A stretch of DNA of 64,000 nucleotides from an uncultured Clostridia bacterium (GCA_945829235.1 CALZUA010000014.1:23504-87503); one strand, 5' to 3'; counted from the stretch's first letter, positions 1 through 8,511 are shown. Made by a program: numbers and translations. Notes: generated by a model from the letters alone, not told the origin.

Positions 1-1
1 G

Positions 2-211
2 CTTGACCTTGGCATCACGGCAATCGTTCTCTCGGTTGTTTCATCGGGAATTCAGTCTACAATTTACAGTGTGATGAAAATCTCGGAGATTTCCAAGGAC
101 TTGTCAAACGAGTGGGGTGTTCTTCTCGGAGTTGCGCTGATTTTGTTCTCGCTTATTATAAGGTACGGCGCGGACTTGGAGAAAAACCGCGAAAAAGAAA
201 AGCTTGAATAA
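2..211 (+). CDS. C-terminal end of a membrane protein (5' truncated)
   Basis: An open frame enters from the left edge and stops with TAA at 209-211, giving the last 69 residues. It holds a hydrophobic stretch beginning LDLGITAIVLSVVSSG, a polar linker, a second hydrophobic stretch (GVLLGVALILFSLIIRYG) and a charged end (EKNREKEKLE), so it probably crosses the membrane twice with a basic/acidic cytoplasmic tail. The length and tail recall small DUF2975-type proteins, but too little is present to name a family. No terminator-like hairpin follows; the strong promoter of the tRNA gene starts 75 bases downstream. Confidence 0.6.
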   Translation, partial: LDLGITAIVLSVVSSGIQSTIYSVMKISEISKDLSNEWGVLLGVALILFSLIIRYGADLEKNREKEKLE

Positions 212-285
212 CCGCAAAAATTCCCGATAACAACACGCTTTTTCGACAACCCGATAAAAATTTGCCCGACAACTCCGCAAAACTC

Positions 286-314
286 TTGACAAATCTCCGC
301 AGATGTGGTATAAT
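286..314 (+). promoter_or_regulatory. Sigma-A promoter of tRNA-Gly
   Basis: Consensus -35 TTGACA (286-291) and -10 TATAAT (309-314) are separated by exactly 17 bases. TG at 306-307 just before the -10 gives an extended -10. The promoter ends 24 bases before the tRNA, as expected for a stable-RNA gene. Confidence 0.85.
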
Positions 315-338
315 TTATATGTTGCAAAAACCATATTT

Positions 339-412
339 GCGGATATAGTTTATCGGTAAAACATTAGCTTCCCAAGCTGAGGTGACGGGTTCGACTCCCG
401 CTATCCGCTCCA
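339..412 (+). tRNA. tRNA-Gly (anticodon CCC)
   Basis: The sequence folds as a cloverleaf. The acceptor stem GCGGATA pairs fully with TATCCGC. The D arm is GTTT/AAAC, the anticodon arm is TTAGC-TTCCCAA-GCTGA with anticodon CCC, the variable loop has four bases, and the T loop is TTCGACT. The T stem has one A-C mismatch at its base. Discriminator T and an encoded CCA end the gene at 412. It reads GGG codons and charges glycine. It has its own consensus promoter and two terminator-like hairpins downstream, so it is a single-gene unit. Confidence 0.93.
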
Positions 413-438
413 CTAGCGTGACGCTGGACCCAATTTCG

Positions 439-466
439 CCCCTAGTATCTTCTAGGGGTGATTTTT
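439..466 (+). terminator. Rho-independent terminator after tRNA-Gly
   Basis: CCCCTAG (439-445) pairs perfectly with CTAGGGG (452-458) over a six-base loop, followed by a T run (ATTTTT at 461-466). Confidence 0.75.
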
Positions 467-541
467 GTGCCCGAAAGCGAATTTTGTGCCTGTCCTCTTC
501 TGCGTTTTTGTGCGTAAATCTAACTTTGATATATTCCGTTT

Positions 542-571
542 CGCTCCTAGCTGAACTAGGGGCGATTTTTT
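542..571 (+). terminator. Second terminator, similar to the first
   Basis: CGCTCCTAG (542-550) pairs with CTAGGGGCG (556-564) with one T-G pair, followed by ATTTTTT. The 3' arm and T run (CTAGGGGCGATTTTTT) closely match those of the hairpin 100 bases upstream, which suggests a duplicated terminator. Confidence 0.65.
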
Positions 572-670
572 GTTGTCCGAAAAAGTTTTGCAAAATGTGA
601 CAAATCCCGCTGTTAATTTGTTATAATTACAGAAGGACGTCTTTCAGGTGAATTGAAAGGAGGCGAGTAA

Positions 671-1144
671 ATGGATAACGATGAGCTTGTCGGCTATGTG
701 AACCGTTACCACAAAACGGTTTATCGTTTGGCGTACAGCTATGTCAAAAACTGCGCGGACGCTGATGATATCTGTCAGGACGCTTTCGTGAAGCTAATGG
801 ATTATTCGGGGAAATTTGCTTCCGAGGAAGACTGCAAGCGCTGGCTGATACGCGTCGTTATCAATCTTTCAAAGAATTTGCTCAAATCCTGCCGATTTAC
901 CCGCACCACTGAGCTGAACGAGGATATACCGCTTGAAACCGCCGCTGACGGGGAACTGCTTGCGCTTGTCAAACAGCTCCCGATAAAGTACGGCGAATGT
1001 ATCCACTTGTATTACTACGAAGGCTATTCCGTGAAGGAAATCGCCGAAATTCTCAAAATAAGTCAAACGGCGGTAACCTCTCGGCTCTCGCGCGGAAGAA
1101 ACAGGCTAAAAACACTCTTGACGGAGGGAAACGATTATGAATAA
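671..1144 (+). CDS. ECF-type RNA polymerase sigma factor
   Basis: A 157-residue sigma-70-family protein. Residues 1-70 hold region 2 (NRYHKTVYRLAYSYVKN, then the DADDICQDAFVKLM helix that contacts the -10). Residues 100-150 hold region 4, with the helix-turn-helix YSVKEIAEILKISQTAVTSR. Region 3 and the N-terminal region 1 are absent, as in ECF sigmas. A strong Shine-Dalgarno (GAAAGGAGG) precedes the ATG, and a TATAAT lies at 622-627. The stop overlaps the next gene by 8 bases, so the two are translationally coupled. Such pairs usually form a membrane-signalled sigma/anti-sigma switch; the signal cannot be read from the sequence. Confidence 0.9.
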   Translation: MDNDELVGYVNRYHKTVYRLAYSYVKNCADADDICQDAFVKLMDYSGKFASEEDCKRWLIRVVINLSKNLLKSCRFTRTTELNEDIPLETAADGELLALVKQLPIKYGECIHLYYYEGYSVKEIAEILKISQTAVTSRLSRGRNRLKTLLTEGNDYE

Positions 1145-2207
1145 TTACAAACGGCTTTTCGAGCAAATCTCTCCAGGTGAGAGCGATGAAACTCTTGTAA
1201 CAAAGGTTTTGGCACGAAAGGCGGAACTTATGAAAGAAAACAATACCAAAAAAACCACCAAAAATATATTTTTAAGAAAAGCGGTTGTCATACCTGCGGC
1301 GGCTGTTTTGACGCTCGGAACGGCAACTCTCACCGTTGGCGCGGTTAATAATTGGGATTATTCAAAGGCGTTCAGGGGAATGTTCGCCGCGAAATATGAG
1401 GGAAATGTTTCGGTTGTCGAGATGGTTAAGGACAATCCCGAAAAAACCATCGGCTCATTCGATTTCGACAAATACGGCAAATCTCTCGGAATTGTTATGC
1501 AGGGCGACGGAATTACCGTAACGCTTGACGGAATGCTTGTTTATGACGATTCGTGCTACATTATGTACACGGCTGAAGCAACAGACGAGCTTCTTGCAAA
1601 AACCGGCGGCGAAGTGCCGGAGTTAGGACCCGATTACGAAGCCCCCGGCTTTCTGATAAACGGACTGAATTTTAGCGGAATGAGTTGCTTTACCGAGACG
1701 ATTTCCGAAGAAGGCAACACAAAAATCGGGTTAATAGGAATTTCTTATGATACCGTGGATTTCTCGGGAAAAACGCTGAATTGTGACTTCCGCGTGCAAA
1801 TAAAAACAGGCGACAGGGAATACACACCCATTCTCAGAGAGCATAAGGACATCAAGGTTGACGTTATTCCTACCGCAAGCGTTGAAAAGGAGATTTCCGT
1901 CAAGCTGAAAAACGACAACTTTGACGGTGAATTAAACAAGGTTAAGGTATCGGGACTTCGCTCAACAATTTTCTATTCAGGCAGAACAACCGACGACCAT
2001 TATGAACACTATGATTTGGAAGACGCAGTAATCAAGCTGAAAGACGGCACAACGGTTGTTGCAAAGCGCACGGGTTCAGGCAGTGGTCTTATTTTGGAAG
2101 GCGGAAGTGTTGATTGGTCAGGTCAAATCGAGCTTCGCTACACCTACCCCATCGACCCCGCAGACGTTTCAAGCATAGCCTTCGGCGACTACACCATCAA
2201 TTTCTGA
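1137..2207 (+). CDS. Anti-sigma-like membrane protein (DUF4179-like)
   Basis: A 356-residue protein encoded directly after and overlapping the ECF sigma gene. Residues 1-48 are cytoplasmic and could hold the sigma. One membrane segment follows (about 50-70, AVVIPAAAVLTLGTATLTVGAV). The remaining 285 residues are an extracellular, beta-rich domain without obvious catalytic residues. This layout matches the DUF4179-type proteins that accompany clostridial ECF sigmas. No classical zinc-binding anti-sigma motif (HxxxCxxC) is seen, so binding to the sigma is inferred from position and topology. It is followed by a terminator at 2229-2263. Confidence 0.7.
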   Translation: MNNYKRLFEQISPGESDETLVTKVLARKAELMKENNTKKTTKNIFLRKAVVIPAAAVLTLGTATLTVGAVNNWDYSKAFRGMFAAKYEGNVSVVEMVKDNPEKTIGSFDFDKYGKSLGIVMQGDGITVTLDGMLVYDDSCYIMYTAEATDELLAKTGGEVPELGPDYEAPGFLINGLNFSGMSCFTETISEEGNTKIGLIGISYDTVDFSGKTLNCDFRVQIKTGDREYTPILREHKDIKVDVIPTASVEKEISVKLKNDNFDGELNKVKVSGLRSTIFYSGRTTDDHYEHYDLEDAVIKLKDGTTVVAKRTGSGSGLILEGGSVDWSGQIELRYTYPIDPADVSSIAFGDYTINF

Positions 2208-2228
2208 TATCTTCCCTCAATTATTTTT

Positions 2229-2263
2229 GCTCCCTCGGAAACTTTTCGGGGGAGCGGTTTTTT
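2229..2263 (+). terminator. Terminator of the sigma/anti-sigma operon
   Basis: GCTCCC...GGGAGC hairpin (2229-2255) with a ten-base loop region, followed by GGTTTTTT. Confidence 0.85.
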
Positions 2264-2272
2264 CGATAACGC

Positions 2273-2312
2273 AAAACCCGCGTTGTACAAACGGCTGTAC
2301 AGCGCGGGTTTT
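2273..2312. terminator. Bidirectional hairpin between convergent genes
   Basis: CCCGCGTTGTACA pairs with TGTACAGCGCGGG with one T-G pair. The hairpin is flanked by AAAA on the left and TTTT on the right. It ends 2 bases before the stop of the minus-strand hydrolase gene and should serve that gene. Confidence 0.75.
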
Positions 2313-2313
2313 G

Positions 2314-2976
2314 TCAGTAGAAAAACCTGTTCCCATCGATATCGATAGAAAGCGTCTGTGTTTCGTGCCAAGCGGAGGCAACCATTGTTGAGTTGTAGTA
2401 ACAGTAGATGTCATCGTCCACGCACTTCAGCCCCTTGTCGAACACATCGGAAACGGCTTTTTTGCTTCGCGGATTTGCGTAGCTCATTGCCGCGTAGCCG
2501 AAGTTGTCGAAGGTTTCGTGCGGGGTTTGGTCGAACCGCTCGCAACCGTTTCTTATGCACTGCGCGGTCAAAATCAGAAGCCGATAATCGGGACACCAGC
2601 CCGCCTCGTGCATCACGGTGCGCTCAATCAAATCGCGTTCACTCTCGGAGAGCGCATACGCGCCGTCATAGTAAAACGGCTCCTCGATAACGTCCGTTTC
2701 CTTGACAACATCATACCACTCCCATTCAACACTTGCGGGAATTTCCGGCTCTTGCTCGAGAACCTGCTCCGAAGCGGCTTCCTGAGCGAGTTCAAGCTCT
2801 TCCGCGGCTTTTAACTTAAATTCTTCGTCAATGTCGCGGATTTCCTCGAAAAACGGCTGTTCCACAACAACCGACTTTGTATTTTGCACGCATTTTTTCG
2901 CGGAAACGCCCCCGCAGATAAACATCGGAGCCGCCAAGACAACAGCCGCGAACGCTGTCAAATGTGATTTGCTCAT
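2314..2976 (-). CDS. SleB-type cell-wall hydrolase (Hydrolase_2 family), exported
   Basis: A 220-residue protein. The N-terminus (about 1-26, LTAFAAVVLAAPMFICGGVSA) is a signal peptide or anchor. Residues 45-80 are a Glu-rich linker. Residues 110-220 match the SleB/CwlJ-like Hydrolase_2 fold: SERDLIERTVMHEAGW carries the expected catalytic Glu, then AQCIRNG, NFGYA and the end motif DIDGNRFFY. These enzymes cleave peptidoglycan, often in germination or cell separation. The substrate here is inferred from family only. It has no partner genes; the neighbours are a convergent operon and the cca gene. Confidence 0.72.
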   Translation of the reverse strand: MSKSHLTAFAAVVLAAPMFICGGVSAKKCVQNTKSVVVEQPFFEEIRDIDEEFKLKAAEELELAQEAASEQVLEQEPEIPASVEWEWYDVVKETDVIEEPFYYDGAYALSESERDLIERTVMHEAGWCPDYRLLILTAQCIRNGCERFDQTPHETFDNFGYAAMSYANPRSKKAVSDVFDKGLKCVDDDIYCYYNSTMVASAWHETQTLSIDIDGNRFFY

Positions 2977-3061
2977 ATTCTTCGCCTTTCAAAAAAAGTT
3001 TTCAAGACATAGAATATGCGCGGAATGTGCAAAATAATTATTGTTGCAACCGGTAATTTCT

Positions 3062-3100
3062 GACAAAAAAACCGAGCTTATCCAAAAGATAAACTCGGTT
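3062..3100 (-). terminator. Terminator of cca
   Basis: On the minus strand AACCGAG-type arms (3070-3076 with 3094-3100) enclose a smaller CTTATC/GATAA stem, and a run of seven T follows. It lies directly past the stop at 3119. Confidence 0.8.
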
Positions 3101-3118
3101 TCGTTATTCAACAGCGGC

Positions 3119-4615
3119 TTACTGCTTGTTTTTCCTGAAAATCGGCTCGGAGCGTCTGCCCTTGGCTTTTTGCTCTTTTTCACGCTGAGCTTTTTCGCGT
3201 TGAGCGCGGCGGCGTGCCTCTTCGATTTGCTCGAGCTTTTGCTTACTGCTCTCAACCAAGTCCAACAGCATCAGCCGATTGTTGAACGAGGGCTTGTCCA
3301 AAACCACGTCAAAAAGCGCGTTCATCAGGCTGTCCGCTTCGGCGTCCGATTTCACGAGCCTGCGCTCGATAAGCTCTTGTTTGGTTATCGCGAGTTGGCT
3401 TATATCGTAGCACTCGCCCGTTTCCATTATCTCGTTCAACGCGGCAAGACTCTCGCGAAGCTGAACGGTTTGCTCGGGCTCGCTGTCAACCTTTTTGGCA
3501 CGGCTGTCGGCGATTTCGCATAGCAACAGGTTTTTCAAGTCCTCGAAGCCAAGCTCGCGGATAAGCCCTTTGAGGTTTTTTCGTTCCTCGGGAATGGGGT
3601 GGTCGTGGTGATAAACCAGCCAGCTTATCTCCTCAGCCATATTTTTCGGGAACTCAAGTCGGCGCATTATCCCCTCGGCAAGCAGTCTGCTTCGTTCACC
3701 GTGCCCCTTGAAATGCCCGTGACCTTTCGCGTCGATGGACATACAGTCGGGCTTCCCGAGGTCGTGAAACAGCATAGCAAAGCGGATTTTTGGCTCGGGG
3801 AGAGCGTAGCCGACTGCCTTTGCGATATGCGTCCACACGTCAAAATCGTGGTGACGGGAACGCTGTTCAAGACCGATGCACGGCTCAATTTCCGGCAGAA
3901 CATATTTGAGAATATCCGCATTTTGTTCAAGCGCACGCGTAGCAAATTTTCCCATAACGATGCGCTGAAGCTCCTCGCGAACATCGTTATTGTCCGCGTA
4001 ATCAAAGCAAGCGACATTTGCGCGCATACAGTCGCGGGTTTTCTCCTCAATTTCGTACTCGCCTTCGGCGCAATAGCGGATTGCCTCGAGCAGGCGCGTG
4101 GGCTTTGTGGTAAAGCTCCGCGACATATCGTAAACCGTTTCTGCGACAGGTTTCCCGCCAACTTTGACGTTCACCGTGACATTTTCCCCGATAGCGACAA
4201 TCTGCTTGACTTCACCCGAAAGCGCGGATTTCCCGTCATACAGGTCGATAAGCCCCGTTTTCTGCGAGTAAGCCATCGCGTTCATCGTGAAGCCGCGCCG
4301 CGCGAGGTCGGTTTCGAGGTCGGTTGCGTACATAATGCGGTTTCCGACAATTTCACGGCGGTACGGCGAAATCTGTATCACCATTCCGAGAATCGTCACC
4401 AAAATCTCACCGCGCGCCACGCCCTCCTCCGAGAGCCGATACTCGCGGAACGCGAAAAGTATGTCGTTAATCTCAGCGTTGGTCACGATATCGTAGTCCT
4501 GCGGCGAGTTCCCCAGCACAAGCTCCCGCACGCACGCGCCGACTATATAAGCCTCAAAGCCTGCGTCCTCGAGCTTTGTGAGAGCCTCGGTTATCTGGTC
4601 GGGCAGTATTATCAT
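3119..4615 (-). CDS. cca: CCA tRNA nucleotidyltransferase with HD domain
   Basis: A 498-residue class II nucleotidyltransferase that adds or repairs the 3' CCA of tRNAs. Residues 20-45 hold the nucleotidyltransferase motif (VGACVRELVLG...QDYDIVT) with the two metal-binding Asp. The RRGFTMNAMAY motif that follows is typical of the poly(A) polymerase/CCA family. Residues 260-350 form an HD domain (AMLFHDLGKP, then HHDHP). The last 40 residues are a charged coiled tail (QREKAQREKEQKAKGRR) likely to touch RNA. The first Gly of the usual GGxVRD is present as GACVRE, a mild deviation. Start ATG is preceded by AGGAG. It has its own promoter at 4676-4704. Confidence 0.9.
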   Translation of the reverse strand: MIILPDQITEALTKLEDAGFEAYIVGACVRELVLGNSPQDYDIVTNAEINDILFAFREYRLSEEGVARGEILVTILGMVIQISPYRREIVGNRIMYATDLETDLARRGFTMNAMAYSQKTGLIDLYDGKSALSGEVKQIVAIGENVTVNVKVGGKPVAETVYDMSRSFTTKPTRLLEAIRYCAEGEYEIEEKTRDCMRANVACFDYADNNDVREELQRIVMGKFATRALEQNADILKYVLPEIEPCIGLEQRSRHHDFDVWTHIAKAVGYALPEPKIRFAMLFHDLGKPDCMSIDAKGHGHFKGHGERSRLLAEGIMRRLEFPKNMAEEISWLVYHHDHPIPEERKNLKGLIRELGFEDLKNLLLCEIADSRAKKVDSEPEQTVQLRESLAALNEIMETGECYDISQLAITKQELIERRLVKSDAEADSLMNALFDVVLDKPSFNNRLMLLDLVESSKQKLEQIEEARRRAQREKAQREKEQKAKGRRSEPIFRKNKQ

Positions 4616-4675
4616 CTTTTCAGCTCCTGTTAAATTTTTACAATTTTTGCTATAATCACAAATTTATCTATTTTA

Positions 4676-4704
4676 ATTATACAACTTTATCGTGATTTAT
4701 TCAA
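4676..4704 (-). promoter_or_regulatory. Sigma-A promoter of cca
   Basis: On the minus strand, -35 TTGAAT (4699-4704) and -10 TATAAT (4676-4681) are 17 bases apart, about 60 bases before the ATG. Confidence 0.75.
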
Positions 4705-4753
4705 GATATTTTCCGAAAAATTTGTAAAAAGGTGAAAAAATTCACAAAAACAC

Positions 4754-4782
4754 TTGCATTTTGTGAGAAGATATTGTATAAT
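4754..4782 (+). promoter_or_regulatory. Sigma-A promoter of the EF-G paralogue
   Basis: TTGCAT (4754-4759), 17 bases, TATAAT (4777-4782). The leader is about 45 bases and ends in the strong ribosome site CGGGAGG. Confidence 0.8.
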
Positions 4783-4835
4783 ATTATTAAATCGGGGGAA
4801 ATAACCCGAATATTCTAAATCGGGAGGAAAAATCT

Positions 4836-6848
4836 ATGAAAACTTTCAAGGCAGACAACATCAGAAATATCGTGATGGCAGGTCACGGCGGAAGCGGAAA
4901 GACCGCGCTCACCGAGGCTATGCTGTTTAAGTGCGGAATTATCGACAGAATGGGAAATACCGCCGAGGGCAATACCGTCTGCGACTTTGACGATGAGGAA
5001 ATCAAGAGAAAAATTTCGATAAATGCCGCTATGGCAAATATGGTTTGGAACGACACCAAAATCAATGTTATCGACGCTCCCGGACAGTTTGACTTTATCG
5101 GCGGCTTGTACGAGGGAATCCGCGCCGCGGAAAGCGTTATCGTCTGCGTTAACGGCAAGGACGGCGTTTGCCCCGGAACAATCAAGGCTTACAAACTCGC
5201 CGAGAAAATGAACAAGGCGAGAATGTTGGCGGTAACCTGTATGGAGGTTGAAAACAGCGACTTTTACCGCGTGTTCACCGAAATGAAAACCAGCTTTGGT
5301 CCGACGGTTTGCCCGATTGTTGTGCCTTATGACAAGAACGGTCCCGTTGAAGCGTACATAAATCTGCTCACGATGAAGGCGTACAAATACGACAAGAAGG
5401 GCGTTCCGACCGAGGTTGAGATGCCCGCGTCCGAGAACAGAATTGCGGGACTTCGCGCGGCAATGGCAGAGGCTGTTGCCGAAACCAACGAGGAGTTTAT
5501 GGACAAATTCTTCAACGAGGAGGAGTTTACCCAAGAGGAGCTTGTCAAGGGTATCCACGATGGTGTGGCAAACGGCACGATAACGCCCGTTGTTTGCTGT
5601 GCGAACGACACGTTGTCGGGCGTTGATATGCTCCTTGACGCGGTTACGAAAATGCTCCCCTCGCCGAACGAGAGAAAGCTTGAGGAAGCTGACGGCAAGG
5701 TTCTCGATTATGACGAAACCAAGCCGCTGAAGGCGATTATATTCAAGACGGTTGCCGACCCGTTTGTCGGGAAAATCAGCTATGTTAAGGTTGTTCAGGG
5801 CAAGCTCGCGGCAAAATCTGTTCCCGTTTCAACAGCGGGCGCGGAGTTGCGTTTCGGAAAACTTGTGACGGTGAACGGCAAAAAGCAGGAGGAAACCCCC
5901 GAGGTTTGGGCGGGCGATATCTGCGCTGTCACGAAGCTCGATGCAAGCACCGGCGATACGCTCTGCGATGCGTCCAATTTGACTGCGCTTGCGCCGATGG
6001 AGTTCCCGAAGGCTTGCTATTTCAGGACGGTTAAACTCGCGGCAAACGGCGATGAGGGCAAGCTCTCGACCGCTATCAGACGCTTGCTTGAGGAGGACAG
6101 AACGCTCGAATATGTCCACAACCACGAAACGCACGAGCGCATTATCGGCGGTCTTGGCGAACAGCATTTGGACGTTGCCGTGGGCAAGCTCAAGAGCAAA
6201 TTCGGTATGGACGTGACGCTCCAAGCACCGAAAGTACCGTACCGCGAGGCAATCCGCAAAAAGGTTGTTATCGAAGCGAAGCACAAGAAGCAGTCGGGCG
6301 GTCACGGACAGTATGGTCACGTTAAAATTGAGTTTGAGCCGTATGATAAAGACGAGCTGTTGTTCGAGGAGAAGATTTTCGGCGGCTCTGTACCGAAGAA
6401 TTTCTTCCCGGCAATCGAAAAGGGCTTGCAGGAAAGCTCGGAAAAGGGCATTCTCGGCGGTTATCCCGTGGTTCGCCTGAAAGCGACCTTGCTCGACGGA
6501 AGCTATCACCCGGTTGACAGCTCGGAGCTTGCGTTCAAGACGGCGGCTTCGATGGCGTTCCACAGCTGTATGGAGCAGGCTCAGCCGTATCTGCTCGAGC
6601 CGGTTGACTCGTACAAAATTCTCGTTCCCGATGACAAACAGGGCGATGTGATGAGCGTTTTGTCGAAGCGCAGAGGCTCGGTGCTCGGAATGAACAGCGT
6701 TGGTGACGGAATGACCGAGCTTACCGCAGAAGCGCCCGAAGCCGAGATGCAGGATTTTGCGCTGGTTCTCAGGCAGATTACTCAGGGGCTCGGCGAGTTC
6801 ACCGCAGAATTTGCGCGCTATGATATGGCGGCAACCGCGACAGTTTGA
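4836..6848 (+). CDS. Elongation factor G-like protein with altered GTPase motifs
   Basis: A 670-residue protein with the full EF-G domain order: G domain (1-270), beta barrel II, domain III, domain IV (with KQSGGHGQYGHV) and a C-terminal domain V. The P loop is intact (GHGGSGKT, 16-23). The G3 motif is DAPGQFDF (80-87): the catalytic His of translational GTPases is replaced by Gln. The G4 motif, normally NKMD, reads TCME (134-137), and G5 is weak. It is therefore not the housekeeping FusA but belongs to the EF-G-like (EF-G2) group common in Firmicutes. It may act on ribosomes in a non-canonical way; nucleotide preference is uncertain. It is monocistronic, with its own promoter and terminator. 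Confidence 0.85.
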   Translation: MKTFKADNIRNIVMAGHGGSGKTALTEAMLFKCGIIDRMGNTAEGNTVCDFDDEEIKRKISINAAMANMVWNDTKINVIDAPGQFDFIGGLYEGIRAAESVIVCVNGKDGVCPGTIKAYKLAEKMNKARMLAVTCMEVENSDFYRVFTEMKTSFGPTVCPIVVPYDKNGPVEAYINLLTMKAYKYDKKGVPTEVEMPASENRIAGLRAAMAEAVAETNEEFMDKFFNEEEFTQEELVKGIHDGVANGTITPVVCCANDTLSGVDMLLDAVTKMLPSPNERKLEEADGKVLDYDETKPLKAIIFKTVADPFVGKISYVKVVQGKLAAKSVPVSTAGAELRFGKLVTVNGKKQEETPEVWAGDICAVTKLDASTGDTLCDASNLTALAPMEFPKACYFRTVKLAANGDEGKLSTAIRRLLEEDRTLEYVHNHETHERIIGGLGEQHLDVAVGKLKSKFGMDVTLQAPKVPYREAIRKKVVIEAKHKKQSGGHGQYGHVKIEFEPYDKDELLFEEKIFGGSVPKNFFPAIEKGLQESSEKGILGGYPVVRLKATLLDGSYHPVDSSELAFKTAASMAFHSCMEQAQPYLLEPVDSYKILVPDDKQGDVMSVLSKRRGSVLGMNSVGDGMTELTAEAPEAEMQDFALVLRQITQGLGEFTAEFARYDMAATATV

Positions 6849-6880
6849 TTATTCGATTTCCTCATAAATTATATTGTTTT

Positions 6881-6911
6881 CCCGCTTGGATTTTCCGAGC
6901 GGGATTTTTTT
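6881..6911 (+). terminator. Terminator of the EF-G paralogue
   Basis: CCCGCTTGG (6881-6889) pairs with CCGAGCGGG (6895-6903) with one T-G pair, followed by ATTTTTTT. Confidence 0.9.
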
Positions 6912-6977
6912 GTTCTAAGACCAAAATTCACGTCATAGAATTTAGCAAAACGGACAAGTCAAAAAGGAGGAATTTCA

Positions 6978-7823
6978 ATGATAACAGCACGAAAACCGCT
7001 GTTGACAACAATAGCGAAAATCCGCATAACAAAGCCGATTTCCGACATTGCCGAGATAAGAATACGCGCGGGACGGGAAGCGGCGATTGTTGACATTCAC
7101 GGCGAAACAAGCTGTTGCTCCGAGCCGTTTTCGGCGGAGGAAATTGCTGATGTTTTCGCGGAAATTTGCAGGTACTCGGTGTACTCGTTTCAGGGTGAAA
7201 TCGCGCAAGGGTACGTCACGCTGGACGGGGGAAACCGCGTGGGAATTTGCGGCACGGCGGTGTACAAAAACGGAAAAATCGATTTTATCAAGGATATTTC
7301 GGGCTTGAACATACGAATTGCACACGAGAAAATCGGTTGCGCGGACGAGCTTTTTGAGCGGTTTTTTCGACAAGAACCGCGCTCGCTGATACTCGGCGGC
7401 AAGCCGCTTTCGGGGAAAACAACGTTACTGCGGGACTTGGCGCGGCGGCTCTCGGAGAACCACCGCGTGACGATTATCGACAGCCGAAACGAGCTTTCGG
7501 GGAGCGTTCGCGGGACGCCGTCGTTTGATGTCGGCAAAAACACGGACGTGCTGTGCGGTGCGGAAAAAAGCGACGGGATAATGCTTGCGCTCCGAACAAT
7601 GAGCCCCGAGGTGATAATCTGCGATGAAATCGCCGATGACGAGGAAGCGGTTGAGCGGTGCGCGTTTTGCGGGGTGAAGCTGATTGCGGCGGCGCACGCG
7701 GGGAGCATTTCCGAGCTGAAAAAACGCTTCTCCGAAACGGGCATTCTGCGTTTTTTCGACTGCGCGGCGATTGTACAAAACCGCGGCAAGCTAAGCGAAA
7801 CCGCGCTCGGAGAGGAGCTTTGA
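6978..7823 (+). CDS. spoIIIAA: Stage III sporulation protein AA (ATPase)
   Basis: A 281-residue ATPase of the secretion-ATPase type that powers the SpoIIIA-SpoIIQ channel between mother cell and forespore. The Walker A motif is GGKPLSGKTT (140-149), followed by LLRDLARRL as in all SpoIIIAA proteins. The Walker B region is EVIICDEIADDEE, then an AAAHAGS sensor. The ATG follows AAAGGAGG. It is the first gene of the spoIIIA operon; the next start lies one base after its stop. A CATAGAAT at 6934-6941 resembles a sigma-E -10 box but no convincing -35 is visible. Confidence 0.95.
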   Translation: MITARKPLLTTIAKIRITKPISDIAEIRIRAGREAAIVDIHGETSCCSEPFSAEEIADVFAEICRYSVYSFQGEIAQGYVTLDGGNRVGICGTAVYKNGKIDFIKDISGLNIRIAHEKIGCADELFERFFRQEPRSLILGGKPLSGKTTLLRDLARRLSENHRVTIIDSRNELSGSVRGTPSFDVGKNTDVLCGAEKSDGIMLALRTMSPEVIICDEIADDEEAVERCAFCGVKLIAAAHAGSISELKKRFSETGILRFFDCAAIVQNRGKLSETALGEEL

Positions 7824-7824
7824 A

Positions 7825-8301
7825 ATGCGGATTTTACTTGCTTTAGCGGCGTTTGCGCTGTGCGTTTTCGCGGGAGTTCGCAAAAGCCTGTCGATGAAAA
7901 AACGCGCGGATTTCCTCGGCGAAATTCTCACAATGCTTAGCAATTTTTCCTCGGAAATTCAGCTTCGTGCGCCAACGCTGGAACAGCTTGTCGAGAACGA
8001 AAGTTGTTCGTTTGCGCGAGATGTTGCCTTTCGAAAAACCAATTCGGTAGACATAAAAACCGCTTGGGAAAGCGCTTGCGCGGCTCTTCCACAAAAGAAC
8101 GAGGAAGCGGCATTGCTTGCTGAATTCGGCAAAGCGCTGATAAACAGCGGTGCGGAGAGCGCTCACGAGGTTATCGCGGTGTATTCGGAGAAAATTTCGC
8201 GGGTTGAAAAGCGGGCGCGTGACGAGTATGCCCAAAAGGGCGGGGCGTTCAGGAAAATCTGGGCGCTTTGCGGAATTGCGGCGGCTGTGCTTATTGTATA
8301 A
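7825..8301 (+). CDS. spoIIIAB: Stage III sporulation protein AB
   Basis: A 158-residue protein with an N-terminal membrane segment (1-18), a helical middle resembling the pilus platform protein GspF, and a second membrane segment at the very end (WALCGIAAAVLIV). In the SpoIIIA channel it is thought to sit in the mother-cell membrane beside the ATPase. It starts one base after spoIIIAA and is followed 9 bases later by spoIIIAC. Confidence 0.92.
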   Translation: MRILLALAAFALCVFAGVRKSLSMKKRADFLGEILTMLSNFSSEIQLRAPTLEQLVENESCSFARDVAFRKTNSVDIKTAWESACAALPQKNEEAALLAEFGKALINSGAESAHEVIAVYSEKISRVEKRARDEYAQKGGAFRKIWALCGIAAAVLIV

Positions 8302-8310
8302 GGACGTTTT

Positions 8311-8508
8311 ATGGAACTTGATTTGATTTTTAAGATTGCCGCAGTCGGCATTATTGTGGCAATTCTGAACCTTATTCTCAAAAAAACCGACCACGATGAA
8401 CAAGCGGTAATGATGACCGTTGCGGGAATAATCATCGTGCTTCTGATGCTTATCCCGGAAATCAAGGAGCTTTTTGAGATGATACAGTCGGTGTTTGGGT
8501 TGTGGTGA
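8311..8508 (+). CDS. spoIIIAC: Stage III sporulation protein AC
   Basis: A 65-residue protein with two membrane helices and the conserved centre ILKKTDHDEQAVMMT between them, which is the hallmark of SpoIIIAC. It is a small integral membrane component of the feeding-tube channel. Size and position in the operon are standard. Confidence 0.95.
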   Translation: MELDLIFKIAAVGIIVAILNLILKKTDHDEQAVMMTVAGIIIVLLMLIPEIKELFEMIQSVFGLW

Positions 8509-8511
8509 AGT

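Noticed and set aside
3599..4633. Long plus-strand frame opposite cca
   Set aside because: It mirrors the cca coding sequence, which has full family motifs, a promoter and a terminator.
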